Source: Patagioenas fasciata (taxonomy: Eukaryota; Chordata; Aves; Columbiformes; Columbidae). From it: a stretch of DNA of 64,000 nt. Under the pieces are notes generated by a model. That model was not told where the DNA came from. It saw only the letters and a program-made list of their open reading frames with translations, and made no database searches. The stretch spans positions 123,226,001 through 123,290,000 of the forward strand of contig NC_092520.1 in assembly GCF_037038585.1 (NCBI RefSeq), given 5' to 3'. Positions 13,961-26,210 of the stretch are shown here, one piece after another. The position numbers and the translations under genes were made by a program. Within the stretch, counting starts at the first letter, position 1. Every line of letters begins with the position of its first letter.

Positions 13961-16900
13961 TTGGATCCACCTGAGCAGAAGCTCTTTTGATTTCAATGAG
14001 TCATAACATCCTAAAAAGCCTTTGCAGATCTTCGTCAAAGATACTATTGTGTAACTAAAACTTAGCTTTATATCGACTATCATAGAATAATGAACATTGC
14101 CACTGTGGGAATGTGGAGCTCATCTTGTTCTTCTGCCCAAAGTGTCTTGACATTGGCAAAAGTTTTTGTGCTGTGAAATCACAGTTATTGATCAGCTCTG
14201 GACGACTTAAACTTGCTGTCTTGTGAACCTTCCATCAGCACTGTTAGATCATTATTCTTCTAAACTACATGACTTGTCTGTGATAGTGCCGGTCTGTGGT
14301 ATCAGTAATACTAATTAAATGACATTCTGATAACCTTTTCAAATGGGTTCATTTTGATTCACAGAGAACACAGCACTGCTGAAGAAGCATTGTTTACATC
14401 TTACATGGCTGATATTTTTCTGACTGAACAACATGGATGATCAAAATATACAATGTATACTCTACTCATAAATTCTAAGCTATTTTTGTATTTTTTATTT
14501 AAATTATTGAAGTAATTTTTTTTTTTTTAAATTCTTGCTGGAAAAAAAGACTGAAAACTCATCTACACATTTCCAGAGTGTAAAAAACCCAGAGACAGAT
14601 GTTCCAAGCTCCCACTTCAATTTATGAAAATTAAAAAAAAAAATATCTAAGTAGCATGTAGAAGTTTTGGAAATGCAACTAAAGACTTGTGATGTTTTCA
14701 ATACTGCACACAGTCCTAGAATAACTCTGACATGGTTACTCAGAATGATAGATAAGAGAAGATTAAGAATTGGAAGGCTGGGTGAACTGATGCAGACGAT
14801 GTCTTGGCAGAAGCTACAGGTGTCACCATGTTTTTGTGAGGAAGCAAGCCTTGCAATTGTCCAAAGAAGAGGAAATCTTGTAAATGTTCTTTAAAGAAAT
14901 GAGGAATCGTAACATGTAAAAAGGGTTTGATATCTCTTCCTCAGAGAAAGCTGATATTTTGATCCTTCACAGTTTTCCTTCTTGGTATAATTTGGGTTAA
15001 GGATATTTTGGGACAAGAAAGATCCTTAACACTTCTCTTTCCTCTAAGAATAGTATGAAGAAGTCAGAGGTAATAACAAATTTGGTGGCTTTATTGCAGA
15101 CTCCAGCTGTAACATGTAAAATATGTGACATAACTACCTATATAACTCCCAAGCATATGTGTTTTCTCATTTGTCTTTTGGCAATTGCTAATGTAATTGT
15201 GAGCCATGGCATAAGGTATATAGTCTTCTTGGGATCAATGCAAATGTTCATTTGAGTGATTAAATGTGCTAACTGGGTATGGAGTACCCTGCCTTTATTT
15301 GCCTTCTGTGTGTGATCTAACCCAAGGTGTAGAAAAGCAAATGAGGATCATTCTCTTCCTCATTGCTGCACAATACAGGTGGGAGATGTTTGGCTTCACT
15401 GTGTTGACAAGCGTCATGACTTTACTGTGACTCAACCTAGTCACACAGGTACCTTGTTCATCTATGTAAACCAGGAAGGAAAGCACAATTGTTTTCCAGT
15501 GTTCTGCATAGAACAATAAATGCAGCTTTAAATAGACAAAAATGCAACCAGCATGTTTATCAAAATACTGAAACTGCCCTGATTAGTATTTAGAAGGTTA
15601 AAAATTATTTAGGCTCTGTTTAATCAAAAATATATTTACCAATTTATTTGAAAAGCAGTATGCATTATCTAAATATTACACTCAGAATATTCTGTCATTC
15701 TTGCCAATTTTGTTGCATTCTGTCATGTTGCTGATGAACAGTGACAAAAACAAATGGCAGTTCCCTTAGAGACTCTTGGTATCTGAGCTTTCACCTGTTT
15801 GAAAGAGCTGGGAGGATAAAACATGTGAATCTTCTAAACGTGGTCATTATGTCCCACAAACCATGTCTGTATTCTAATATACATGTAATGTGATTCCTTG
15901 GGTTGCTGCTGATAGCAATTGGCTCAGACACACTGACAAAAATAGTTGTAGGCAGAAGACCTCAATTTTAACAGTGAATCCTGACTTCAATCAACGTGAA
16001 GTAGCATATCCCTCATTATCGTTACATTTACAGCTATTCCTAGATAAAGGATGCCCCACTTTATGACCACATTTCAGAATACCAGAATCACTTACTTCCC
16101 TTAGTGGTGATGTAGAGCAAAGAATGAGGAGACCGACTGCTGTAGTTTTTGGAGCCCCCAAACCATGTGCTGCCTTCGGATAGCCCTGGGCCAAGACTCC
16201 AGGTTTGTATTTGAGTCAGCCTTGATTATCTGGTTGCTTACAGTCACATCCTTTAAAGTTGTGGCAACATCCACAAAGCTTGTCAAGAATCTCCTGCTTT
16301 TTCTGGTACTAAGAAGAAGCTCACAGCCCTGCTGGCTCAGTGCAGCTTTATTTCCCAAGAAAATTCTGTTATGGTCCTGCTACTTCAGATAGTGCCAACA
16401 TGGTCCTGTTTCTGGGACCTAGTGAGGATGAGTTTTGCAGCTTTGCAAGCTGCATGCATTGACCTCAGTGTTAGTCAAGGTATAACAGTTCTTTTTCCAT
16501 GTAACCACCTTTACACTTCGGGCCCTACTAAGGGGATTGACATTGCAGTAATAGCGATTTGCTTTGAATTGGGACTGCTTAGCTACGTCATTTGCTTAAG
16601 GCAGCCAACTCCTACACCTGACAAATTTTTTTCTATTGCAATCAAATGAAACAGAGATGTAAACAGTCAAACAGTATATCAGCAGTCAGAAGTAAATATG
16701 ACAAACTCTGCTTTAGCACGTAGAGGTTAGTACAGTTTAGTACTGCTATTCTACCAGGAAACAGCTTAGGAGAATCGGTGTAGAATGGTGCAGTTTGTAG
16801 ATTGTCATCTGCCAGTATTGTTTGTGGATTGCCACAACCACTCAGCAGCACGGGAGGGATGATGCAGGAGCGGGAAGGAGAGGCAGAAGAAGCAGAGGAC

Positions 16901-19900
16901 CTGATAACCGAAAGCTAAGGAGCCTGGGAACTGCAGATAAGCACTCACCTAACAAGATACTTATTACTTAATCTATGAAGAAGTATCATGAGACAAGTAG
17001 TAGGGCTGGCACACTCCAGAATTTATTTAATATGTTATTTTTTGTTTTGCTTCTAATTCCTCTTCAGATTTTAGAGCTAAATTTTTACAGATGCAGAGAC
17101 CTGCCTCTTGGCACAGGAATGCACTGAGTTTTGTGCACTCACACTACAAAGCTTATAGACTTCCTTCACAGCTCATGGGTTCTGTCATATCTGCAAATAA
17201 AACTGAAAGCACAAATGTTCTTTTTTTGGATGCAGGCGTAGTTCCTGAGCCACAACTTTTCAGTCAAAACCATGGTCCTTGTTGAACAGAACTAAAGGAT
17301 GAAATTCCATTCATTTCTATAAATCTGATGTTTTTCAGGACAGCTGCAATGTGGGCAGAAATAGAATTGCTTGTGACATATAGCTACAATATAATGTACC
17401 ACCTCTATTTAAAAAGAAAGTGTCTTACAAAGTCTGCTGTCCCTTAATAAATATAGATAGTGATAACAATAAAAAGCTTGATGTAATTATACTTGATCCT
17501 GTTCAAAGCTTTTTTTCTGTTGACAGAAACATGAAAGACTTGGTAGCTATGAGAATGCAGGGGCTTAGTAGAGAAAGATTATTTCAAAAGCATGCAAAGA
17601 GGGAGAAATAAGTGAATAAAAAGGGAGACACATTATGGGTTTCAACCACAGAAGTCAACACTGGAGTATTCAGCCCCAGGAAATTCAAAGAAGGGGGACC
17701 TCCTGTGAATTTAAGAACACTGTGGTTTCACTGTAGTTTATATCTTGTGGCGTGCAAGTAATCTAGTTAGAAATTTTTTCTGTGTTTAGCAAAAAAATAA
17801 GAAAAAAAGTTTTGCTTTTTAATATTGAAAGCATTAAGATCCTAAACAATAGCATCATTTAATCAAGTTTTACAATTAACTCTTAGATTTATTCCAAAAG
17901 TTCCTAATGTTCTGGCAACATTTCCCCTTTTTCATCTACACCCATAATCCTCATGACATTCTCTCTAGTCTCATCTAATGCACACAGGAGTCATTGAAGA
18001 GATCACTGTTCCTCTGATCACAGTTAGTCACTGGTGAAACTGCTTTTTATCATGAGCTTAAGTTTTTGGGTAAATGGATACCTAGTCTCAGCAGTAGCCT
18101 TTTGATATCATCAGGAATCATTCCACTGAAGTAACTCTGGCATGGTATCTTTTAAACTTCTTATAGTTTTGAAAGCATCTGTATTTTTGCTTTTTGTGGT
18201 TTTATTACAAAGCCAAAGATATGTGATGATTTATATTACATGTAGAACACATTTGATTCACATACAGTTGGATGTTAAAATATACGCATTGTAAGGTAAA
18301 TAGCACTGTTGTTCAATTTAGATACACTCATTTGTTGTGTTGTCTTTATCATGTGGCATCTCTAGAGAGTATCTTTTCTGGAGCCTTCTCAGATGCTTTG
18401 GTCAGAGGCATTTGCAAACTTTTCAGCACTATCATGAAGAGCACTCAACTTAAAGAAATGTCATTTCATTGTTAAGGTGCTTACAAAAAGCACATAGTCC
18501 AACATATGTGTAATAACCTATATTTTACTGAATTTTTAGGGAAGTTTACATTTATAAGTAAGGAATTGCTATGCTGGGAAACTTACTGCTAAAACTGGAC
18601 TTGCATCATTGGTACACAACAGTATCGACGTTTGACAGAAGTGAGTTCTGATTTTTTTCTGACAGTTCATCTAAAACGCTTTACAAGATTACTTTGCTAT
18701 AAGGTTGCACATCTCTTTCTTGGTCATGTGATTTGTTCTTTTACATGTGTTACACGTGTTTTGCTAACTTAAACTTCCCTAAAGAATCTGAGTCTACTAA
18801 GCAAACAGATTATGGGAGGAAAAAAAAAAAAAAGAAAAAAAAAAAAGTTGTGTATTTCCAGTAGGGAAGGTTTTTTCCCCCATTAGTATTTGTTGTATAT
18901 CTCTTGTCTGAAGCAGGTGTTCTGAGAGGGTCTAATTCTTTGCTAAATGAGGACAGTAGTTATTATCAGCCCAACCATAGCTTTATTTTTGCTGTGAACA
19001 ATGTACTTTAATGCCTCTTGAATGTTTTCATTAAGAGTGTCATTTAAATATTATTGTTAACAATTGCTGATTGCTTTATAGCCTAAAAACTATCACACTT
19101 TGTGTTCCTTTTTTAAAGTAGCACATATGAGAGGATGATTTTGAACATGACCAAGAACTTGTATATATAGACAGGATGAGAATAAGTTTGTATTTGTGTT
19201 ATTGTGGGATTGTTGCTTGGCTCAAAATAATATTAAAAAAATGTAATATTAAGATACGGGAACAATTCTTCCAGGCAGGAGGGTGTCTTTCTAAATCAGA
19301 GGTGTTTAACGTATGTATTCCTTTAATACAAAATGAAAAATACTTGAAAACTTCATTATCCAAAATACACAGAGAAGGTTTGGATACCTTTATTGCATCA
19401 AGTCCTTATATCTATGTCAGTGCATCCTAGAACTCTTTTCTTCCCAAATAAGCTATCAAACATCTGAACAAAGCAGCAAATGCCTTCCCTCTCATCTTTC
19501 TTCTTGCCCCTACTGTTTTTAATAATGTATGTCTGACATGCTAACAATCAGGCACATGCTCATTCATTGTTGTCTCGTCTCAGCTGTCTGATAATGGCTT
19601 AAGAGGGATGATGAGTGGAATCGCACATCAAGGATCTCTTTTGTTGATGGAGTAACCAGGAGTGCGTTTCCAATTTGCAGTTTGGCTCCGGGGCTTCAGA
19701 AGCTTCATGTATGTTTGATATCCACTTGGTTGCTTGCCACCAAACTAGGGGATCAATCACTATGTTGTGAGAGTATATATGTATGTATGTGTAAAAAATA
19801 ACAGGAAAAAAAAAGGCAGGAAAAGCATGACTTTTATTTTGAAAAGAGTAGTACATCTCACAGATTGAGAATTTGCCTATTGCAAAACATGTGGAGTAGC

Positions 19901-20209
19901 AACTGTGTGTGTATGTGAGAGAGAGGGTATATGTATGTTTGTATTTCTCTTTCATCATATCTCAAAGAAAAAATAATTTATAATTTGATTTCACTGACTG
20001 TTTTTGAGTTAAACCAGGGATTACACTGAGACATTCTTAGACAACCATTTCCATGTTAGTTCAGGACTCCTTGTGGCAAAGATGCATTCTTTTTAATCAT
20101 TTGCAGTCAATCAGATTTTAATTCATCTTTGTCTTCCGTCCAGCGAAGTTTGGGCCTGGGATCCCTTTGCTTCAAAGATCAAAGAGTGTTTTCCCTGTTT
20201 ATGTCAGGC
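13961..20209. other. Intergenic AT-rich DNA, no gene seen
   Basis: Only short unsupported open frames occur. Several overlapping frames on both strands near 16.0-16.6 kb share no recognisable domain and look like chance. A purine-rich A-run lies at 18820-18846. No transposon was recognised. Confidence 0.6.
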
Positions 20210-20560
20210 ACACTTATGGAATGTTCTTGTATGTTTATTTAGCTCAATAATTATTCCATATTAACAAAAGCAGATTGATTCAGGAATGTTTTTCAGCATA
20301 GCCTTTTGGAAATCCTGCTTTGTTGGAATTATGGCACCTCCAATTCTGTTATTTTCCTTTTTCAAATACGTTGTAGGAATTCACTACAAAATCTATAAAA
20401 ACCCCATTCAGGGATGAATGGCTTATTCTGCTTATTATCTTGTTAATCAATATTGTTAACTAGCTGTGATGGACATAATTAATGGAATGACCCTAGTCCC
20501 CCCTAATTAAAGATAATTGCCTTGTTCAGTCACATTCACTCTCCAAAATAGAGGTGCATG
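20210..20560. promoter_or_regulatory. Candidate non-coding regulatory element (homeodomain-motif cluster)
   Basis: Several TAAT-core motifs cluster here: AATAATTATT at 20247-20256, GTTAATCAATATTGTTAAC around 20442-20460, CATAATTAATGG at about 20474-20485, and CCTAATTAAAGATAATTG around 20512-20529. The same segment contains TGGAATG (20483-20489), a TEAD-like core. There is no coding potential. Clusters like this are typical of conserved developmental enhancers, but AT-rich DNA also produces TAAT motifs by chance. The call is inference from motif density; conservation was not tested. Confidence 0.3.
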
Positions 20561-22221
20561 AGCATAAATGTCATAACTTATTTGAGACTCTACCACGATC
20601 ATATGAGTTCTGTTTTCTTGTTAAAAACTAATTTTAATTCTAGCTCAGCCAGCAAAGTTGAAAACCATGAAAAAGCCCTCTTACCTTTCTGAGCTGGATG
20701 GCTAAATAACACATATACTATATTGCACATTTACAGTTAGTAGGGGTCGATGAGGGTAAAAACAGAATTCTGCTATTCCTGGGTTCTGATGCTGGATTGA
20801 ATCCATTGCCCAACAGCTTTGTAAGAGGCTACCTGATGAGATTCATGTCTTGGCTTGAAGTTAAATTGTGCTGATATCAGAATAAACCTCCTGGATTTTG
20901 GTATGTGTTTCATGTATCCTTTTATCAGCCTTATTATTTGTTATGCTTTTGCTGAGCTCCCTTGAACAAGAACAAAAGGGTATACTTATTATGCAGCAAT
21001 TTCATGAAAGCTATTTAAAATTATATTTGAGGAGGAAAAAACAAATCAAAATGAATAAAAGCTTAGGAAACACATGATGAAACAGAATGAATATCAGAGC
21101 CATTAAATTAATAAGCTCGCAAAGCATTATTTATGGTATCTCAATGGAAGTTTAGAAATTGATACTGACTTTCCAAAATTAATTGAGTACCTTTGTTGCA
21201 TTTCAGGAATACATGTTCATACTTACTGTACCCATTCCTTGTGGGGAAAATTGTTCCACCTGCCAAAAACCTCAGGAGTTTCATCTGATTTTTATCTTCT
21301 CAAGGTAAACAGTTGAGGTATTTACTCAATATGGCATTCATTCAATGAATTTGTGTAGTCTGAGATTGTCTGTAGATGGTTGTCCTTGTTTTCTCAAGTT
21401 GTCCGTTAAAAGAGTTTTTTAAACTCTGCAGAAGCAGTAGCATGAAAGAGATTGGGCAACTCCACAGCCCCACAAGGTGTCCTGTCAGGGAGGTTTACTT
21501 TTAGGTATGCCCTTCCCTAACAAGTACGTGTGCTGCTCACGAATGGCAGAAATGCAGACGAAGGATTTGTTATTAAGGACTAATGTGCTTAGGAAGACTG
21601 TGGGCTCAGGTCAGATGTCTGGCCATCTTGAAGCCGAACTGTATGCTACTGTGGAGCATCTCACATGCTTGGGACTGGAGGACATCCCTCAGCCATGTCC
21701 TCAATTCTCAGGGGCCTGCAGAGAAGCACAGGGTCAGGTTCAGCTGCAACCTCCAGTACTGTTACAGGCAGACCAGTTGATAGGACTGGAGGGCAGAGGA
21801 CTGCACGAATGGTCACAGGGTCTCCCAGCACATGTTTCTTTGGATGTTACCTTTGTAATCTTGACTAGTATTCACTAGTGCAAACTAGATGGAGATGCAG
21901 GTGGTTAGTTCTCTGAAAAATGGATGTCAACAGACCAGGGCTGTCTTCTCAGAGTTAGCTGGCTGCTTTCTGATGGATTTGAGTTGTAATGACTGGCTGA
22001 AATTCTAGTCCTTTTTGCTACAGCCATGAAATCTCTCTGACTTACTCACATTTCACCATTAAAAGTACATTTGTTAATTTTTCCAGGACACATGATTTCT
22101 GTATGACACTAGTTTGCCCAGGATTTACTAAACTGGCTAGTTTTCTTACAGCTTCTCCTGCAAAAATGACAGCTGAAATGACCCACCAAAAAGTGAATAG
22201 GAAAGATGCAGAAGTACTCCC
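20561..22221. other. Intergenic DNA, slightly GC-richer patch at 21.4-21.9 kb
   Basis: A frame open for about 130 codons runs through 21477-21878, but it opens with GTG rather than ATG, and the other two forward frames are also partly open there. No domain or splice context is visible. I see no gene and no recognised repeat. Confidence 0.5.
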
Positions 22222-22415
22222 AGAAAGAGTCCTATACCTGTTGTTTCAGTTTGTTATTCCATTTCTTTTCCCTCTTTTTTGCTTCTTAATTTCTCTGAAT
22301 GCATTTCTCTTGGACTTTCTTTTTCAGCGAGGGCTCTTTTCTGTTCTTTTTTCAGAACAATTCTACTGTGTTTCAAAATTTTTCTAAATCATGTTTTCCA
22401 AGTCCTTAGCTGCTG
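22222..22415. repeat. Unclassified dispersed repeat, copy B
   Basis: Colinear with copy A at 13755-13960 and in the same orientation. Shared blocks include GAGTCC, CCTGTTGTTT, TTTCTCTTGGACTT, CAGAACAATTCTACTG, CAAAATTT and AAATCATG. The copies have diverged by substitutions and small indels, so the element is old. They lie about 8.5 kb apart with unrelated sequence on either side. The spacing and decay do not suggest an intact LTR provirus. Boundaries are approximate. Confidence 0.6.
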
Positions 22416-24754
22416 CATCTCAAAGCTCAGAGTTACATAAAAATCCCATGCACACTGTCCCACAGCATAGATCCTTATTTTTGTAGTGTTTAAATGGAAT
22501 ATTAACTTAGCCTTTGCACTGTTTTTCCTAAGGCAGCTTGGAATAAGGGAGCCTGATGTGTGCACAGCAAACTTGAAGGATTGCTCATGTGGACCAGTTG
22601 AAACCGGACACGTTGCTCCTAAACATGTGCCAGCACCCACAGCAAGCGCATTATTGTCTGTGCACTCTTCCTGGCCTCCTCGTGGCTGTTGGAAGAATTA
22701 ACAGGCTTTCAGGCTGCTGAGGTGCCCAGCCCGGCAACCTTCCTGGGTCTCTCTGTTTCGGGCAGCCTTACACAAGGGCCTTGCAAAACTGATGCAATTA
22801 TGCGGAGAACCGGCTCCCCAAATGTGATCTTTAAACAACGTATTGGATGAGACCTCGTGATTTTCAGAAAACGTTTAAGGTTATGTAAAAGAAGCAATAG
22901 AGTGAATTGAGTAATAGCACAGGAACAGCCAGTTCCATATTTAATCTTTCTTGCAAATCTACTTTTGCAAGTATTTTCAATTCTGCCGATAGCTGCAAAT
23001 GTTATTTGCTAGTGTAAGACATCAGTTCCTAGTAAGCATTAAAATCCCTTGTACATCAAGCTGTTTTTCCCCCTTATTGCCCTCCTTAAAATAGTGATAG
23101 CTTAGCTACAAATAGGATCGTTTCTAACCAAAATTCCAAAGCTTTATTTCTTTGATTGGTAGTCATCACCTGAAAGGTGATATTCACTACTGAGTCAGTA
23201 GTACCATCTCCCCAAGTCCTCCCCTGTTTAAATGGAGAACCTTGTAGAACCTTGCTGTAGATAGCTATCAAAGCTTTCATCTTTATTTCTTCGTTCAGAG
23301 ACATTATCAAAGTGGTATCCTTCCCTTTTGATATTGCCTATGGTAACTTTTTTTTTCTCTGAAATGTTCCTGACTTGAGCTCCTGAGATTAACTAGTGTT
23401 TTAAATGCTTAGGGTTGTTCTCAGCAAGGGTGAAAGCCCTAGTAATAGTTTGGACCACTTTTGGCAGAGAATGGATTTTTACAAATCTAGTTTCTATCTG
23501 CGTAGTAGCAATGAACAAATGCTGGTGGTTTTGTTTCTCTTTAATTTCCTATCTACACCTTGCATATCTTATTGGGTTGATACCAAGGACTTTATTGCGG
23601 AGGACTGTATTCTTATATATCACAATTCTTATAGTTCTTAGCTGGTATCTCCAAGCACTACTAAAATGAAAAAAAAAAAAAAATATATAGGGTAGTTGTG
23701 CATGCTGTTTATATTCATGTTTGTACATGTAAGGATGTGTTGATGAGGAGAGGTGGTGAAATGATTAAAATGTTATGAAAGGCAGTTATTCCTTTCTGTG
23801 AAATAAGGAAAACTGACAGCACCAATTTAATTCCTGGGAGCACAGTGAAAAGGACAAGGACTATATAAAGGTAGCACAAGAAGGAATTGAAAAATAATAA
23901 TGGAAAAATCTATATCTAAAGCACTGGCAGGAATATATTTATACATGAAGACTGTTCCATGATTGATCTGCAATAAAACTGAGTGAGACACAGAAGCAAC
24001 ATATAGATGTTTGTATAACTCTACAACTTCTGCTGGAGATAAATATGACATATAGTCATTTTTCATGGGAGACATAATTTAAGCCTTCCTCATTCCAACA
24101 TGCCCTTAACTTTTGTAGTGGATTTGTAACCCCTTCCTTGTTTCTGATGGAGTCACATTCATCTTTTTGATCCACAAAATGCTTTTGGAGAGTAAGTTTT
24201 CTCCTAAATATTGAAATGGTTACCTTAAAAGATACCTTACAAAGACTACAGTTCTCAAAATGCATGTTGAGAAACAAAAGCCCTGATTTCTTTCAGTCAT
24301 ATCTCTTAACCTCCATTATTTTACGTTACACAATGAAAACCTTCTGTCGCGTTGTCACTATACTAATTTTTCTATTAACCACAAAGTAGAAAAATGCCCA
24401 AAGAATTACAGTTGCCTCAATCTTTCATTGGGTAAATTTTTGTTCAAATACAGAAAAAAATGCACAGACAACTGAGATTTTCTCCTCTCCAGTTTGTAAA
24501 AGAGAGGAAAGTGAACTAACTTTTAGTAGATTCAGTAGATCCTTCTTTTGAATTTCAGAAGTACTGGGGAGTGGTGGGGATTTGAATATTCTCATTAATA
24601 ATCTACTTTTATTTGAATGCACATAAAATTAAATGCACTGAAAGATATGTTAAGCAAACCCACAAGGCTTCTGAAATATAGAAACTGACAGTGAAAACAA
24701 TCAACATGACTCCTGAGTTTGAAACTATAAGGTTGTACTAATACTCCTGGCCTC

Positions 24755-24795
24755 AAATTTGACATCACATGCCTTGAATTTGACATCATATGCTT
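24755..24795. repeat. 21-bp near-tandem duplication
   Basis: The block AATTTGACATCACATGCCTT begins at 24756 and recurs as AATTTGACATCATATGCTTC from 24777, a period of 21 bp with few mismatches. It is a minor local duplication with no function implied. Confidence 0.6.
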
Positions 24796-26177
24796 CTTCA
24801 GCCAAAACTTTAAATATTGCATTTCTTGGAAAATACCCACACTAGGTATTCTTTAGTTAGAGTTTTTCCAATCAGATACAAACCCAAGAGGTTTCACGTT
24901 TTATCACAAATTTACTTATGCATATACATTTCCTAAACCAGATTATCTGTTCAGGCTAAGGAGGATCTGGTCCAGAAATGACACAAATGGGTAAAACACA
25001 ACTTTGCATCCCTTAATGTTCAGGACCTCACAGTATTCTTTAGTGGGAAGAAATTAGGATGGTTTATCAGCATGTGGAAAGGAGAGAAGTCTACATATCA
25101 GGAAAAAGAACTTTCCATCCCATCTTTCTTTGATAACTGAAGTCAGATTGGTAGTAGTACTGTTTTATTTTTCATTTCAGAGCCTATAAAAAATTAATTT
25201 AAAAAGGCAGAAATGCACAAGTGAGTTCAAGTGAGACTTGATGTTTACACTCAAGATGGAAAGTCCGAAATAAAGAGCTGTGTGATACAGTAAATGACAC
25301 CTATGATTCACTGCCCAAAATAGAAGCTGGCAAAAGAGATGATGTTTGAGGTCCCCATGGGATAAAAAGGGAAATCTTCTGTGATATGATTGGCCTTTAC
25401 TTCTAGAAAACAGTGTGATTTATAAAGCATTTTGTATTAAGGTGAATGATGGAAGAATCAGGTGAGACAGTGACAAGGTTTTATGACAGAAATCTATTTT
25501 CCATCTTGGTTTTTAAGATTAAGTCTCAAATTTTGTAACATTCAGTGTCACAGAATCACCTAACTACTCTCAGAAAAAGCTTAGTGTTTGGCAATGCATA
25601 AGGTGAACTGTATTCCCTTTTGAGAATATGCAGCCCTGCAGAAGTCGTTGTGGTGTCTGCTGGCTGATAGACACAGTGAGGCAAGCCTCTAGAATGAAGT
25701 ATTAGTTTTAAATCTTACATTCACTGCATCATAAGATTCATGGATTTGTTCAGCATTTGGGGAAAAAAATCACAAATGAGATAATTGTTCTGTAATTATT
25801 GATGGAAAGGAATACTCAGCAGTAGAAAAACTAATCTAAAATTCAAGTCAGGATAAGGGAAAGTCATTAGCTATGCTGTGTAAAGCAGACATATACAATC
25901 AATGTGTGAATGTCACGTTTGTCAGACCAAAGTGATGGGAAAAGACTTCTACTAACAGAGAGAAAATTGAACACATCTATAACAGTGGAGGATAGTTCAT
26001 ATCCTGTTGTAATTGCAGTGCACTCGAAGCAGAGTGAGAATAGCAAGGCAAAAAAAAACCCTCTCCTGAGCTTTACAGCAGCACTTTCTGGAGAGCGTGA
26101 CAAAGGTAAAGGCTTGAAAGGTGGTGTTGTGAAGAAACCTGAAGACAAGTGAAGAAGCTCAGGGAGATGCTGTGGGG

Positions 26178-26210
26178 AAAAAATAAATAAATAAATAAAT
26201 ATGTATATAT
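26178..26210. repeat. (AAAT)n / (TA)n microsatellite
   Basis: About five AAAT units are followed by a short TATGTATATATA stretch. It is a simple repeat and likely polymorphic. Confidence 0.8.

Noticed and set aside
14080..14100. CATAGAAT-like motif as a reverse-oriented CR1 end
   Set aside because: Only one ATTCTATG unit is present on the minus strand and the adjoining sequence does not resemble the CR1 3' region.
21477..21878. 133-codon frame in the upstream intergenic region
   Set aside because: GTG start, no domain, other frames open in parallel, no flanking splice signals of note.
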